Assembly (NCBI RefSeq): GCF_900107995.1
Contig: NZ_FNUM01000001.1
Coordinates: 1 to 64,000 of the forward strand
Origin: Alcanivorax sp. DSM 26293
Lineage (GTDB): Bacteria > Pseudomonadota > Gammaproteobacteria > Pseudomonadales > Alcanivoracaceae
Direction: 5' to 3'
DNA length: 64,000 nucleotides
In this document: positions 25,131 to 37,276 of the stretch, piece after piece
Numbering within the stretch: position 1 is the first letter of the stretch
Layout: each line of letters begins with the position of its first letter
Program-made: the position numbers and the translations under genes
The notes under the pieces: model-generated
Seen by the model: the letters and a program-made list of their open reading frames with translations, nothing else
What the model was told of the DNA's origin: nothing
The model's database searches: none

Positions 25131-26237
25131 ATGGCTCACCCGGAATTTCCCCACCGTGAAGACCTGCTTTACCTGAACCATGCGGCGGTGGCTCCCTGGC
25201 CCACACGTAGCCGCCATGCGGTGGCGGAATTCGCCCGTCAGAACTGTGAGATCGGTGCCCGTGATTACCCCCAGTGGCTGAAAGTGGAGCAACGCCTGCG
25301 CGAACGCCTGTCCTGGCTCATTGGCGGCGTCAGCACCGACGAGATCACCCTGTTGAAAAATACCTCCGAGGGTTTATCAGTGATTGCCCAGGGCATTGAT
25401 TGGCAGGCCGGTGACCAGGTCGTGATCAGCGATCAGGAGTTCCCTTCCAACCGTATTCCCTGGGAAGCGCTGGCGGATCAAGGTGTCGAGGTGGTTTCCG
25501 TGGGCCTGGATACGGCCCGGCCGGAACAGGCGGTCATCGATGCGCTGGGGCCCCGGACACGGCTGGTCTCGCTCTCCGCCGTGCAGTATGGCACCGGTCT
25601 GCGGATGGACATGGCGCCCATCGGCGCAGCCTGCCGGGAACGGGACATCCTGTTCTGTGTGGATGCCATCCAGATCCTCGGTGCCCTGCCCTTCTCCGCG
25701 GAACAGGCAAAGGCAGATTTCGTGGTGGCGGATGGTCACAAGTGGATGCTGGGCCCGGAGGGGCTGGCATTGTTTTATTGCCGCCAGGACGTGCAAGACC
25801 GGCTGACCCTGCGCCAGCATGGCTGGCATATGGTGGCCAATGCGGGGAATTACACCACCACCGACTGGCAAGTGGCCAATAATGCCCGCCGTTTCGAATG
25901 CGGCAGCCCCAATATGCTGGGGGCCCATGCGCTGGAGGCCTCCCTTTCCCTGCTCGAGGAAGAAGGCATGGCCCAGGTGGCCGCGGCCCTGCAGGACCGG
26001 GTGCAGCGACTGATCGACGGACTGGGCGAGCGCGGAGCGACTCTGCTCAGCCCTGCGGAACCGCAGCGGCGGGCCGGCATTGTCACCTTCAGCTTGCCGG
26101 AGGAAACGCCGGCAAAGACCTTCCAGCGTCTGCGCCAGGCCGGTGTGGTCTGTGCGGAACGGGGCGGCGGGGTACGATTCTCACCCCATTTCTATACCGA
26201 CTATTCGGTCATCGACCGGGCCCTGGCCCTGTTGTAA
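25131..26237 (+). CDS. Class V (NifS/kynureninase-like) PLP aminotransferase
   Basis: A 368-residue fold-type I PLP enzyme. It opens YLNHAAVAPWP, has the cofactor-binding LLKNTSEGLSVIAQG, the Asp-containing FCVDAIQILGALP, and the Schiff-base lysine in VADGHKWMLGPEGLA, as in class V aminotransferases/cysteine desulfurases. The catalytic Cys loop expected in desulfurases is not obvious, so an isopenicillin-epimerase-like or aminotransferase activity is more likely; substrate unknown. GGAGG precedes the ATG. Divergent from the TetR gene and followed 33 bp later by the YiiX-like gene. Confidence 0.85.
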   Translation: MAHPEFPHREDLLYLNHAAVAPWPTRSRHAVAEFARQNCEIGARDYPQWLKVEQRLRERLSWLIGGVSTDEITLLKNTSEGLSVIAQGIDWQAGDQVVISDQEFPSNRIPWEALADQGVEVVSVGLDTARPEQAVIDALGPRTRLVSLSAVQYGTGLRMDMAPIGAACRERDILFCVDAIQILGALPFSAEQAKADFVVADGHKWMLGPEGLALFYCRQDVQDRLTLRQHGWHMVANAGNYTTTDWQVANNARRFECGSPNMLGAHALEASLSLLEEEGMAQVAAALQDRVQRLIDGLGERGATLLSPAEPQRRAGIVTFSLPEETPAKTFQRLRQAGVVCAERGGGVRFSPHFYTDYSVIDRALALL

Positions 26238-26270
26238 GCTGCTGAGCTTCTTGTCATCCCCGGAGTCACC

Positions 26271-27113
26271 ATGAGTCGACAACTGGCCTTCTACCAATGG
26301 ATCTGCCGTCGCCTGCAACGGGACGAGCCGTTCAGTGGCCAGCCCAGTGCCGACCTGGACAGCCTGCGTACGGTGATCAAACCCTGTGACGTTCTCCTGG
26401 TAGCCGGCCACAGCAACGTTGACCGTACCTTCAAGGTCATCGGTGACAGCCGTTTTGCCCGGGCGGTGCTTTACATCGGTCGGCTTCATGACGTGGCAGA
26501 CCCGGCCTTGCGCGCGCTGCTGGCGGACTACACCCCCTGCGAACCGGATACCCAGCTGGTGATTGATGCGCGGCTGGAACGGGGGCTGATCGTGGAACCG
26601 CTGTCTGCCCTGGAAGGCCGGCAGATCCGCGTCTGCCGGGCCCAGGGACTCAGTGACAATGAGGCACAGGACGTATTGCGCTATGCGATCAGCCGGATCG
26701 GCGCCGGTGGCAGCCAGTCCTGGGCGGCATTGGCACTGTTGACCCTGATGCCGTGGCGATGGCTGCCGCTGCGTTGGCGCCTCAATATCTTCCGGCGCTG
26801 GGCCGGAGAGCTGGTGCGGGCCCTGACTGGCACCGTGGTCGCCGATGCGTTCAGCTTTGTGCAATTCCCGGTGCTGCCGCTGGTCAAGGAAGATCGCGCC
26901 GGCAGCCGCCTGCTGCGGCTTCAGCCCCGGGCCATCACCGCCGCCGATTTCGACCACTCCCCCTACTTCGAGATCATCAAGGCCCCCTTCCAGTTAACGG
27001 AAATTCCCAGGGGAATGGATGCCGTGCCCTGGAAAGGCAACCAGGGCGCGCTGGCGCCGGAGCGCCAGCGGCACCTGTCATTGGTAGAACCGACGACCGG
27101 CAACCAGGGCTAG
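26271..27113 (+). CDS. YiiX/YebB-like NlpC/P60-superfamily protein, degenerate active site
   Basis: 280 residues. The segments IKPCDVLLVAGHSNVDRTFK and FARAVLYIG resemble the start of YiiX/LRAT-type permuted papain-like hydrolases, and TVVADAFSFVQFPVLPL resembles their C-terminal helix. The catalytic His expected before the LYIG strand and the Cys expected before the AF helix are not present in this reading, so an enzymatic role is doubtful. The assignment is by resemblance and is tentative. The 3' end overlaps the convergent protease gene by 36 bp. Confidence 0.6.
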   Translation: MSRQLAFYQWICRRLQRDEPFSGQPSADLDSLRTVIKPCDVLLVAGHSNVDRTFKVIGDSRFARAVLYIGRLHDVADPALRALLADYTPCEPDTQLVIDARLERGLIVEPLSALEGRQIRVCRAQGLSDNEAQDVLRYAISRIGAGGSQSWAALALLTLMPWRWLPLRWRLNIFRRWAGELVRALTGTVVADAFSFVQFPVLPLVKEDRAGSRLLRLQPRAITAADFDHSPYFEIIKAPFQLTEIPRGMDAVPWKGNQGALAPERQRHLSLVEPTTGNQG

Positions 27114-28706
27114 CCCCAGCAGCGCCAGCAACGACAGGCTGCCGCCGCCGCCACCGCCACTGTCCGGCGCCGTGCTGGGCGCCGTGCTTGCACTGCGGGC
27201 TTGCGCCGGGCGGGTATAGGCCTTGCTATCGCCGGTGGGAAAATCCCCGTTATCGGTCCACACCTGCACAGTCATGGCATCATAGCCCTGGCCCGACAGC
27301 ACCAGTTGCTGCGCCGCGGACTGGCCCGCAGACAAATCCCCCAGTCCGCACTGAACCGTGCGGCTGCCGCTGCAGTTTTCCGGCAACTGCACGGTCTGCC
27401 AACCACTGGGTAATGCAAAACTCACTCTTACCCGGGCAGCACTCTCATGGGTCGCCGCATTGCGAACCTGGGCACTGACGCGCACATGGCCGTCGCTACC
27501 CCGGTTGGAGGTCAGGCCAAGCACCACATTGGGCTCGTTGCTGAAGACCAGATTGAACGCTTCACTACGCAGGCTGAAGTAATCGTAGGCATCACTGATC
27601 GGACTTACCCGTACCTGATCGGCCCAGCGGCTGGAGGCCTTCAGGGTCATGGCATAGCTGCCGCTGCTCTGCCCCAATGCCAGGAACAGGCTGTTGCGGC
27701 AATCGGTATACCCCGTGTAGGTGCGACAGGACAGGCCCGGCACCGATACGGACAGCCCGGGCTTGTGCTCGATACGCAGGCCCACATTGCGTGCATCCGT
27801 GCGCGTACTGGTGTTGGCAATGCGCGGGTACAGGGTCACCGAACTGCCCGTGTTGCGGTACTGATCACCGTTGAGGCCCTCGGCCTGCAGGTCCACCAGC
27901 CCACCGGAGGTGGTTTCCTCCAGCCAGGGCAAGTAGCGGTCGACACGGGTATAGACCGCGGGCACACCATTGGTGGCACAGGTTTCATGACCATAGCTGG
28001 TGACGCCCACCAACCATTGCTGGTCTTCGTTGTGATAAACCAGCGGGCCGCCGCTGTCACCCCGACAGGAATCCTGTTTCTGGCCCTTTGGGTTCATCTC
28101 ACCGGCGCAGATCTGATTATTGGTCAAGCTACTCCACTGGCTGGCGCAATAGTCCTGCGGCACGAAGTCCAGATCCGCCTTTTGCAGGGTGTCGGTCAGG
28201 GCATAGCCATCCGGCGTGGTGGAGCCCCAGCCCAGCACCTCCAGAACCTCATCGTGGCTGCCTGCGGCAAGCCCGGTAACGATATGGGGCTTGGCCATAT
28301 CCAGCGGTGCAAACCGGCTAGGAGACGCCAACTGGAGCAAGGCCAGATCATTATGGAACTGGGCAGCATTGTAGGCCGGATGCAGCTGCAGATCGGTAAC
28401 CGCCAGCCGCTCGGGGGTTGCAGCTGTGTTGCGGTTCACGCTGCCCAGGGAAACAAACAGCATGTTTGCCTGCACGTTATCCACACAATGAGCTGCGGTC
28501 AGCACCCAGCGGGGGGCAATCAGGGTGCCGCCACACAGTGTCGACGTGTAAGCGGGATTGCCGGACCGGCTGATTTCCACCTCGGCCATCCACGGCCGCA
28601 CCTGTGTGACATCCTGTCCCCCGACCACCCGGGGCTGGGCATCCAACGCCGATACCGTCTGAACCAGACCTGCCCCCAGCAACAAGGAGGCCATCAAACG
28701 ATACAT
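27078..28706 (-). CDS. Secreted trypsin-like serine protease with GlyGly-CTERM anchor
   Basis: 542 residues. Signal peptide MYRLMASLLLGAGLVQTVSA, then an S1 protease domain starting RVVGGQDV with the full triad: TAAHC (His), NDLALLQL (Asp), GDSGGP (Ser). A roughly 250-residue beta-rich region follows. The end is a GlyGly-CTERM sorting tail: SGGGGGGSLS, a hydrophobic helix (LLALLGLALVAG) and the basic RRFYQ. Such proteins are processed by rhombosortase and exported by type II secretion in other Gammaproteobacteria (family knowledge); no rhombosortase gene is in the window. Convergent 36-bp overlap with the preceding gene. Confidence 0.92.
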   Translation of the reverse strand: MYRLMASLLLGAGLVQTVSALDAQPRVVGGQDVTQVRPWMAEVEISRSGNPAYTSTLCGGTLIAPRWVLTAAHCVDNVQANMLFVSLGSVNRNTAATPERLAVTDLQLHPAYNAAQFHNDLALLQLASPSRFAPLDMAKPHIVTGLAAGSHDEVLEVLGWGSTTPDGYALTDTLQKADLDFVPQDYCASQWSSLTNNQICAGEMNPKGQKQDSCRGDSGGPLVYHNEDQQWLVGVTSYGHETCATNGVPAVYTRVDRYLPWLEETTSGGLVDLQAEGLNGDQYRNTGSSVTLYPRIANTSTRTDARNVGLRIEHKPGLSVSVPGLSCRTYTGYTDCRNSLFLALGQSSGSYAMTLKASSRWADQVRVSPISDAYDYFSLRSEAFNLVFSNEPNVVLGLTSNRGSDGHVRVSAQVRNAATHESAARVRVSFALPSGWQTVQLPENCSGSRTVQCGLGDLSAGQSAAQQLVLSGQGYDAMTVQVWTDNGDFPTGDSKAYTRPAQARSASTAPSTAPDSGGGGGGSLSLLALLGLALVAGRRFYQ

Positions 28707-28986
28707 AAAATTACCCTCAGTTAGCGTTTCGTTACGTAACCGATACTAACTAAGGAATTTGCCTTATACCTGTGACCTGGTTCTGATATTAGAACGATGG
28801 CACCCAGGTGCCAGAAGATCGTTAAAAATGACCACCCAGCCCAGTCATTTTGTGGCTATTTTTGTCGCATTTAGCGACATATCGCGTCATTTTGCATTTA
28901 TTTTTAATGCACATTTTTATAATGCAAAACGCTTTATATGAATGCAAGCTTTTACAAGTTTCACACCGGATTGTCCGACTGACCCG
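28707..28986. other. AT-rich intergenic region between protease and rmuC
   Basis: 280 bp without a convincing gene. It holds the protease promoter region, a small ggcacc/ggtgcc palindrome near 28799-28814, and an AT-rich tract with repeated TGCAT/ATGCA words (28890-28960). A perfect 8-bp stem hairpin (28975-28982 with 28987-28994) overlaps the rmuC stop codon. Confidence 0.5.
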
Positions 28987-30321
28987 TCAGTCGGTACGGT
29001 CGTCTTGCACGCCTGCGTCATCGTCCTCTTCCGGAGACGGCAGGCTGCGTCGCGCCTTGGCACCCAGATCTTTCAACTGATGGGCCTGACGCAACAGATT
29101 ACCGTTACCCGTGGTCAGGCGCTTGCGGGTCTGCTCCCAGGAGGAGGTTGCCCTGGCAAGCTTGTCGCCAACGTCGTCCAGGGATTCCGTTACCAGGGAC
29201 ACCTGGTCACAGATTTTTCCGGCGCGGTCGGCAATATCCAGGGCATTACGATTCTGGTATTCGTAACGCCAGATGTTCTGGATAGTCCGCAACGTGACCA
29301 GCAAGGTGGTGGGGCTGACCAGGACGATATTGCGGGCAAAGGCATCGGTGTAGAGGCTGGAGTCCTGCTCCATGGCCACCATGAAGGCCCCCTCGATGGG
29401 AATGAACAGCAGCACGAAATCCAGGCTGCGAATACCTTCCAGGCCGCTGTAATCCTTGATATCCAGGCCCTTGATATGACTGCGCAGGGACATCAGATGA
29501 TCTCGCAGGGCCTGTTCCCGCTCTTCGCTGGTGGAGGCTGATGACAATCGCTCATAGGCCACCAGAGAGACCTTGGCATCGATCACCACATCCTTGTTCT
29601 CGGGCAGATGAACGATGGCATCGGGGAGACGGCGCTGGCCACTGTCGTCTTTCAGGGTGACCTGGGTTTCATACTCGCGCCCACGGGTCAGCCCGGAGGA
29701 TTCCAGCACCCGCTCAAGGATCATTTCCCCCCAGTTCCCCTGGGTCTTCACCTGCCCTTTCAAGGCATCGGTCAGGTTACGGGCGTCCTCGTGCATTTGC
29801 TGGTTGAGGCTGCGCAACTGGCTCAGTTGTTCAATCAACGAGGCCTGGGCCCGGGTTTCATCGCTGTGGATCTGATCCACCCGGCGGCGGAAGTCTGCCA
29901 GCTGCTCACGGAATGGCTTGAGCATGCCGTCCAGGCCCTGCTGCTGTTGCTCCTGCAGCTGTTTGCCACGCTGCTCGAAAATTCGCGCGGACAGGTTTTC
30001 GAATTCCTGCTTGAGCTGTTCGCGACTTTTCTCGGCAAAGGTCAGTTTCTCTTCCTGCCCGGCCAACCGTTCTTCCAGTCGCGCCTTGTCCGAGGCCAGC
30101 TGCTGCAGACGGGACTCACTGTCCTGCAAACGGCGCTGACTGGTTTCCAGCTGCTCACGCAGCAGTGGCACCTGGGCCAGGGGCTCGGACAGGGCCTGTT
30201 TCTGGCTTACCAGTTCCGCTTCCCGGGCAGCACTGCGACGACGCTCCATCAACAGCACCAGCAATGCCGCAAAGACCGCGCCGCCAAGCGCTGCCAGCCC
30301 CAGCATCAGATTCGGGTTCAT
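28987..30321 (-). CDS. rmuC: DNA recombination protein RmuC
   Basis: 444 residues: an N-terminal membrane helix (LMLGLAALGGAVFAALLVLL), a long coiled coil rich in Gln/Glu/Arg (about 30-180), and the conserved nuclease-like RmuC domain (QGNWGEMILERVLESSGL, VIDAKVSLVAYERL, LLFIPIEGAF, TLLVTLRTIQNIWRYEYQ). RmuC limits recombination at inverted repeats and restricts certain inversions in E. coli. The ATG overlaps the tatD stop by 4 bp. Confidence 0.95.
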   Translation of the reverse strand: MNPNLMLGLAALGGAVFAALLVLLMERRRSAAREAELVSQKQALSEPLAQVPLLREQLETSQRRLQDSESRLQQLASDKARLEERLAGQEEKLTFAEKSREQLKQEFENLSARIFEQRGKQLQEQQQQGLDGMLKPFREQLADFRRRVDQIHSDETRAQASLIEQLSQLRSLNQQMHEDARNLTDALKGQVKTQGNWGEMILERVLESSGLTRGREYETQVTLKDDSGQRRLPDAIVHLPENKDVVIDAKVSLVAYERLSSASTSEEREQALRDHLMSLRSHIKGLDIKDYSGLEGIRSLDFVLLFIPIEGAFMVAMEQDSSLYTDAFARNIVLVSPTTLLVTLRTIQNIWRYEYQNRNALDIADRAGKICDQVSLVTESLDDVGDKLARATSSWEQTRKRLTTGNGNLLRQAHQLKDLGAKARRSLPSPEEDDDAGVQDDRTD

Positions 30322-31109
30322 GGTTGCGCCTTGTTGAACAGGGTGAAGAAGTTATCGCGGGTAATCCGCGCCAGTTCGTCCACGGAAATGCCTTTCAGCC
30401 CGGCCACACACTCGGCCACCTGGGCCACATAGCGAGGCTCGTTGGGTTTGCCCCTGAACGGTACCGGGGCCAGCCAGGGAGAATCGGTTTCGATCAGCAG
30501 CCGCTCCAGCGGCAAGGCTTTGACGGTGTCACGCAGGCTTTCAGCATTGCGAAATGTGATGATCCCCGAGATGGAAATATAGAACCCCAGTTCGATGGCC
30601 TGCTGCGCCATGTCCAGGTCTTCGGTAAAGCAATGCAGCACACCGCGCACCTGTCCCTGACCATGCTCTCTCAGCAACGCCAGCGTATCGTCCTTGGCGC
30701 CACGGGTATGGATGACCAGTGGCAGCCCCGTCTCCCGGGCCGCCTGAATATGCGCAACGAAATAGCGCTGTTGCCAGTCCCGCTGCTCCTTGGCATAGAA
30801 ATAATCCAGCCCGGTCTCACCGATCGCCACTACCTTGGGATGGGTCGCCCTCTCCACCAGTTCCTGGACCTGGGGCTCGCGGGATTCCTTGTACAGCGGA
30901 TGCACACCGACACTGGCGAACACATGGTCGTGCTGCTCGGCCAGTGCCTGCACATCCGGAAAGCTTTCCAGATCCACCCCGATGCACAACATGTGGCTCA
31001 CGCCGGCCTCGGCGGTGGCGGCCATCATGGCGTCAAAATCCCCGTTATGGGCGTCCAGATTGAGGCGATCCAGGTGGCAGTGGGAATCCACAAAAGCGAC
31101 GTCAGACAT
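30318..31109 (-). CDS. TatD family metal-dependent DNase
   Basis: A 263-residue TIM-barrel hydrolase with metal-ligand motifs FVDSHCHLDRL, AIGETGLDYFY, VIHTRGAKDD and LIETDSPWLAP. TatD proteins are 3'-5' exonucleases acting in DNA repair and turnover. The position next to pilZ-holB-tmk matches the Pseudomonas order, where the gene is a TatD paralogue (YcfH type). Confidence 0.92.
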   Translation of the reverse strand: MSDVAFVDSHCHLDRLNLDAHNGDFDAMMAATAEAGVSHMLCIGVDLESFPDVQALAEQHDHVFASVGVHPLYKESREPQVQELVERATHPKVVAIGETGLDYFYAKEQRDWQQRYFVAHIQAARETGLPLVIHTRGAKDDTLALLREHGQGQVRGVLHCFTEDLDMAQQAIELGFYISISGIITFRNAESLRDTVKALPLERLLIETDSPWLAPVPFRGKPNEPRYVAQVAECVAGLKGISVDELARITRDNFFTLFNKAQP

Positions 31110-31190
31110 TCAGTGCTCCGGCATGACAAACGCGGGCATTGTAGCGTAGACAGACCCTACGCACGACGCCCGGGGACAGGGGCCTGACGC

Positions 31191-31222
31191 AAAAAACGGC
31201 AATACCCACCGGGAAATTGCCG
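31191..31222 (-). terminator. Rho-independent terminator after pilZ
   Basis: A 7-bp stem (attgccg 31216-31222 with cggcaat 31197-31203) followed on the minus strand by six T residues (31196-31191). It ends the tmk-holB-pilZ transcript before tatD. Confidence 0.75.
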
Positions 31223-31292
31223 CTTTTGATCTGCGAGGCGCTTGAATGCGGCTTCAGGCTTTTGCCGCTTTCGACGTCAGAGGTCCGACACC

Positions 31293-31640
31293 CTACATGG
31301 TATGGGTCGGGCGATCAGACTCCAGCGAGCCGGCCAGGTGGTTTTCAATGGTCACCCGGGCCGTGTCGTCCTGATCGGAAAACTGCACGCCGATGCCGGC
31401 ACTTCGGTTGCCCTGGGCCCCTTTGGGGGTGATCCAGACCACCTTGCCCGCCACCGGGATCTTGTCCGGCTCATCCATGATGTTGAGCAACAGGAAGATT
31501 TCCTCGCCCAGCTTGTACTGCTTGTCGGTGGGAATGAACAGGCCGCCATTGGTGATAAAAGGCATGTAAGCGGAATACAGTACTGCCTTGTCCTTGATGG
31601 AAAGCGACAGGATGCCGCTGCGGCCGCCGGGCATTTTCAT
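31293..31640 (-). CDS. pilZ: Type IV pilus assembly protein PilZ
   Basis: 115 residues matching the pilus-assembly PilZ itself (GILSLSIKDKAVLYSAYMPF, NGGLFIPTDKQYKLGEE, GKVVWITPKGAQGN). This type lacks the RxxxR and D/NxSxxG c-di-GMP ligands of typical PilZ domains, and none is seen here. It works in twitching motility by contacting FimX/PilB in related bacteria. It lies 90 bp downstream of holB in the same order as in Pseudomonas. Confidence 0.93.
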   Translation of the reverse strand: MKMPGGRSGILSLSIKDKAVLYSAYMPFITNGGLFIPTDKQYKLGEEIFLLLNIMDEPDKIPVAGKVVWITPKGAQGNRSAGIGVQFSDQDDTARVTIENHLAGSLESDRPTHTM

Positions 31641-31730
31641 AGGGGGTGCCTCGTATCACATACGGGCTGGAGACAAGCGCGCCAGCAACATGCCACAACC
31701 CGTAAGACTTTATTATTAATAGGGTGAAGA

Positions 31731-34410
<2,680 letters not shown>

Positions 34411-34581
34411 GAGAGAAATTGTAGGGCCTGTGTTGCCGAATGAAATAAATACTTTGCCAAAGTGGTAACGATAGCACTGCGGATAACAGGGAGCTGAGTG
34501 GAAAGCCCAGACCATTCAGAGGCGCTTTCGTCGGCAAGTGACGGATTGCGTCTGATTGTCTCTCACAGATTGCCCGCGGAT

Positions 34582-35385
34582 TTATCCTGGCAGAAAAAGC
34601 GCGTCGGCAGAGCGTTGCAATTGCAACACTGAATCCAGCACCGGCCACTGCCATTGCGCCAGTTTACGCACCGGGAGCACGCCGACAACACTGTTGCACA
34701 AAAACACACCGCGAGCGCCGTGAAGCTGTGACAGCGGCCTCAAATCACAGGCCACCGTTTCCCCCCGCGCGGCCAGATGCGCCATGAGCCACTGGCGCAT
34801 TACCCCGGCCACGCCGGCTCGGGCGGCCAGCAAGTCAGGTGTCCACCAATGATCATCGAAGCGGGCAAACAGATTCATCGCCGTGGCTTCCAGGGGCTGG
34901 CGACGGCAACTGAGCAGCAGCCCTTCGTGCCAGCCCTGACGAGCCACCTCACGACGAGCCTGTACCTGGGGAAGTCGATTGAGATGCTTGAGCCCGGCCA
35001 GGGACTCTGGATACAGAGGGGCATCGCACAGCCCCATTGTGATGCCCTGCTTGCGCAGCGGCTCGGACCAGACCGGTAGCGAACCCGCCTGCCACAACAC
35101 GGTTGGCTGTGGCTCCGGGGGCGGCAGATAGCCCCGCCCTCCCGGCCCCCGGGTCAGGGTGAGTTTGACCACACCGGGCTTCCCTGCCAGGGCAGCGACG
35201 CCTTCCGCAATGGCTGCCTGGTAACGACACTCCGGCAGCACTGGCAACCCCAGCGCCCGCACTCCCTGTTGCAGGCGCCGGTGATGACCCGCCCAGAGAG
35301 GAACTCGCCCTTCGGCTGTCACTCTCAGGGTTTCAAACAGACCATCGCCATAGGCCAGTCCGCGGTCACGGGGATCGAGCATCAC
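34582..35385 (-). CDS. pabC: Aminodeoxychorismate lyase
   Basis: A 267-residue PLP fold-type IV enzyme of folate synthesis (4-amino-4-deoxychorismate to p-aminobenzoate plus pyruvate). Recognised by [31 protein letters not shown] and the C-terminal [12 protein letters not shown]. It overlaps the fabF stop by 4 bp, the classic fabF-pabC-mltG-tmk-holB order. Confidence 0.94.
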   Translation of the reverse strand: MMLDPRDRGLAYGDGLFETLRVTAEGRVPLWAGHHRRLQQGVRALGLPVLPECRYQAAIAEGVAALAGKPGVVKLTLTRGPGGRGYLPPPEPQPTVLWQAGSLPVWSEPLRKQGITMGLCDAPLYPESLAGLKHLNRLPQVQARREVARQGWHEGLLLSCRRQPLEATAMNLFARFDDHWWTPDLLAARAGVAGVMRQWLMAHLAARGETVACDLRPLSQLHGARGVFLCNSVVGVLPVRKLAQWQWPVLDSVLQLQRSADALFLPG

Positions 35386-36620
35386 ACCTTCTTGAACAGC
35401 AGGGTTCCGTTAGTGCCACCGAAACCGAAGGAATTGGACAGGGCGTAATCGATGTTCCGCTGCTGAGCCTTGTTGGCCACCAGATTCAGATCGCAGCCCT
35501 CGTCCGGTTCATGCAGGTTGATGGTGGGCGGTGCGATGGAATCACGAATGGCAAGGATGGAGAAAATGGCTTCCACCGCCCCGGCCGCGCCCAGCAGGTG
35601 ACCGACCATGGATTTGGTGGAGCTCACCGCCAGCTTCTCGGCATGGGCACCAAACAGGGATTTGATGGCAGCAATTTCTGCCAGATCGCCCATCTGGGTA
35701 GAGGTGCCATGGGCATTGATATAATCCACCTTATCGGCAGAAACCCCGGCGTTGCGCAGGGCATTTTCCATGGCCTTCATGGCCCCGACACCGCCTTCCG
35801 CCGGCGCAGTGATGTGATAAGCATCATCACTCATGCCGAAACCCGCCAACTCCGCATAGATGGTCGCACCACGGGCCTTGGCATGTTCGTAGTCTTCCAG
35901 CACCACCGCACCCGCGCCGTCGGCCAGCACGAAACCATCCCGCCCCTTGTCCCAGGGACGGCTGGCGCCCTGGGGATCATCATTACGGGTAGACAGTGCC
36001 CGGGCAGCCGCAAAGCCCCCCAGGCCCAGCGGCGTGGAGCCTTTTTCGGAACCGCCCGCGACCATCACGTCTGCCTGGCCCAGCATGATCTGCTGGGCGG
36101 CAAAACCAATATTGTGCGTACCGGTGGTACAGGCCGTGGTGATGGCCACGTTGGGCCCCTTCATGCCGTACATGATGGCCAGATTCCCGGCAATCATGTT
36201 GATGATGGTGCCAGGCACAAAAAACGGCGACAGCTTGCGCGGGCCGGAGTCCAGCATCTTGACGTGATTGTCTTCAATGTTGGTCAGACCACCGATACCG
36301 GAGCCAAAAGCCGCACCGACCCGGTCACCGTCCTCCTTGTCCATATCCAGGCCCGCGTCACGGATAGCCTGAATCGCCGCCACAAGCCCGTACTGAATAA
36401 AGATATCCATCTTGCGGGCATCTTTCGGAGACAGGTAATCCGCAATGTCGAATTCCGGAACCAGCCCGGCAAAACGTGTGGAAAAGGCTTCCGTATCAAA
36501 GTGATCGATATTGCGGATACCGCTCTTGCCCGCCTTGATACCTTCCCAGGTGGAAGCCACATCCGCTCCCAGCGGCGTCAACATTCCCAGACCCGTGATC
36601 ACTACTCGCCGTGACGTCAC
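35382..36620 (-). CDS. fabF: Beta-ketoacyl-ACP synthase II
   Basis: Condensing enzyme of fatty acid elongation, 412 residues. The triad is visible: [12 protein letters not shown] (Cys), [11 protein letters not shown] (His) and [15 protein letters not shown] (His). The frame opens at 36638, but a GGAGG lies 7 nt before a GTG at 36620 that gives the usual (M)[12 protein letters not shown] start, so I use that. Between it and acpP lie 236 bp with the acpP terminator. Confidence 0.94.
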   Translation of the reverse strand: MTSRRVVITGLGMLTPLGADVASTWEGIKAGKSGIRNIDHFDTEAFSTRFAGLVPEFDIADYLSPKDARKMDIFIQYGLVAAIQAIRDAGLDMDKEDGDRVGAAFGSGIGGLTNIEDNHVKMLDSGPRKLSPFFVPGTIINMIAGNLAIMYGMKGPNVAITTACTTGTHNIGFAAQQIMLGQADVMVAGGSEKGSTPLGLGGFAAARALSTRNDDPQGASRPWDKGRDGFVLADGAGAVVLEDYEHAKARGATIYAELAGFGMSDDAYHITAPAEGGVGAMKAMENALRNAGVSADKVDYINAHGTSTQMGDLAEIAAIKSLFGAHAEKLAVSSTKSMVGHLLGAAGAVEAIFSILAIRDSIAPPTINLHEPDEGCDLNLVANKAQQRNIDYALSNSFGFGGTNGTLLFKKV

Positions 36621-36795
36621 CCGAATACCTCCATCCATTATTTTTGCGGCAATAGCGACAAGGTTACTACAAAGTGCCGATCTGCTCGTCGCCGTTATGT
36701 AAGCAAAATCAACATTCTGGCCTTGCTTGACCAGCCATGGGGCCGTTCATTCTGCCCGGTTTTCATGACAACCGAACGACCTGTTCAGCGGCAAC

Positions 36796-36830
36796 AAAAA
36801 AGCCGCAAGTTCTGAGGAACCTTGCGGCTT
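36796..36830 (-). terminator. Rho-independent terminator after acpP
   Basis: A 10-bp stem (aagccgcaag 36800-36809 with cttgcggctt 36821-36830) around an 11-nt loop, followed on the minus strand by a T tract. It probably attenuates transcription between the highly expressed acpP and fabF. Confidence 0.85.
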
Positions 36831-36856
36831 TCTTGATACTGCCTGAACGACTGAAA

Positions 36857-37090
36857 TCAGCTGTGAGCCTTGATGTAATCCACAGCAGACTGAACGGTGC
36901 TGATCTTCTCAGCTTCTTCGTCAGGAATTTCAGTTTCAAACTCTTCTTCCAGGGCCATCACCAGCTCAACGGTGTCCAGGGAGTCGGCACCCAGATCTTC
37001 AACGAAGGACGCTTCTGATTTTACGTCTTCCGGCTTAACACCCAGTTGTTCAACGATGATTTTCTGTACGCGTTCTTCGATGCTGCTCAT
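36857..37090 (-). CDS. acpP: Acyl carrier protein
   Basis: A 77-residue acidic ACP with the phosphopantetheine attachment site [18 protein letters not shown] (Ser at about 37). Carrier for fatty acid and lipid A acyl chains. It has its own likely promoter (37140-37169) and terminator, as expected for its high expression. Confidence 0.98.
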   Translation of the reverse strand: MSSIEERVQKIIVEQLGVKPEDVKSEASFVEDLGADSLDTVELVMALEEEFETEIPDEEAEKISTVQSAVDYIKAHS

Positions 37091-37139
37091 GATCCTATAA
37101 CTCTCCTGATTAATGGTGTGCTAGCACCTGTCAGCGGCT

Positions 37140-37169
37140 ATTCTAGGTGAACGCTGTTTGCGCTTGCAA
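37140..37169 (-). promoter_or_regulatory. Candidate sigma-70 promoter of acpP
   Basis: On the minus strand TTGCAA (37169-37164), an 18-nt spacer, then TAGAAT (37145-37140), about 50 nt before the acpP ATG. A good but not perfect sigma-70 match. Confidence 0.5.
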
Positions 37170-37276
37170 CCCAACCGAGCCAGTGCTGCAACTTCAAGTT
37201 TTTCCAAATATTTTCTTCTGTAAAAACAGTGTATTAGACCGCTTTTCCAGAAACCCTCCGGTGCCCACTTATTGGG

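Noticed and set aside
28975-28994. Rho-independent terminator of rmuC
   Set aside because: The 8-bp stem is perfect but contains the stop codon and is not followed by a T tract, so it is noted only as a hairpin.
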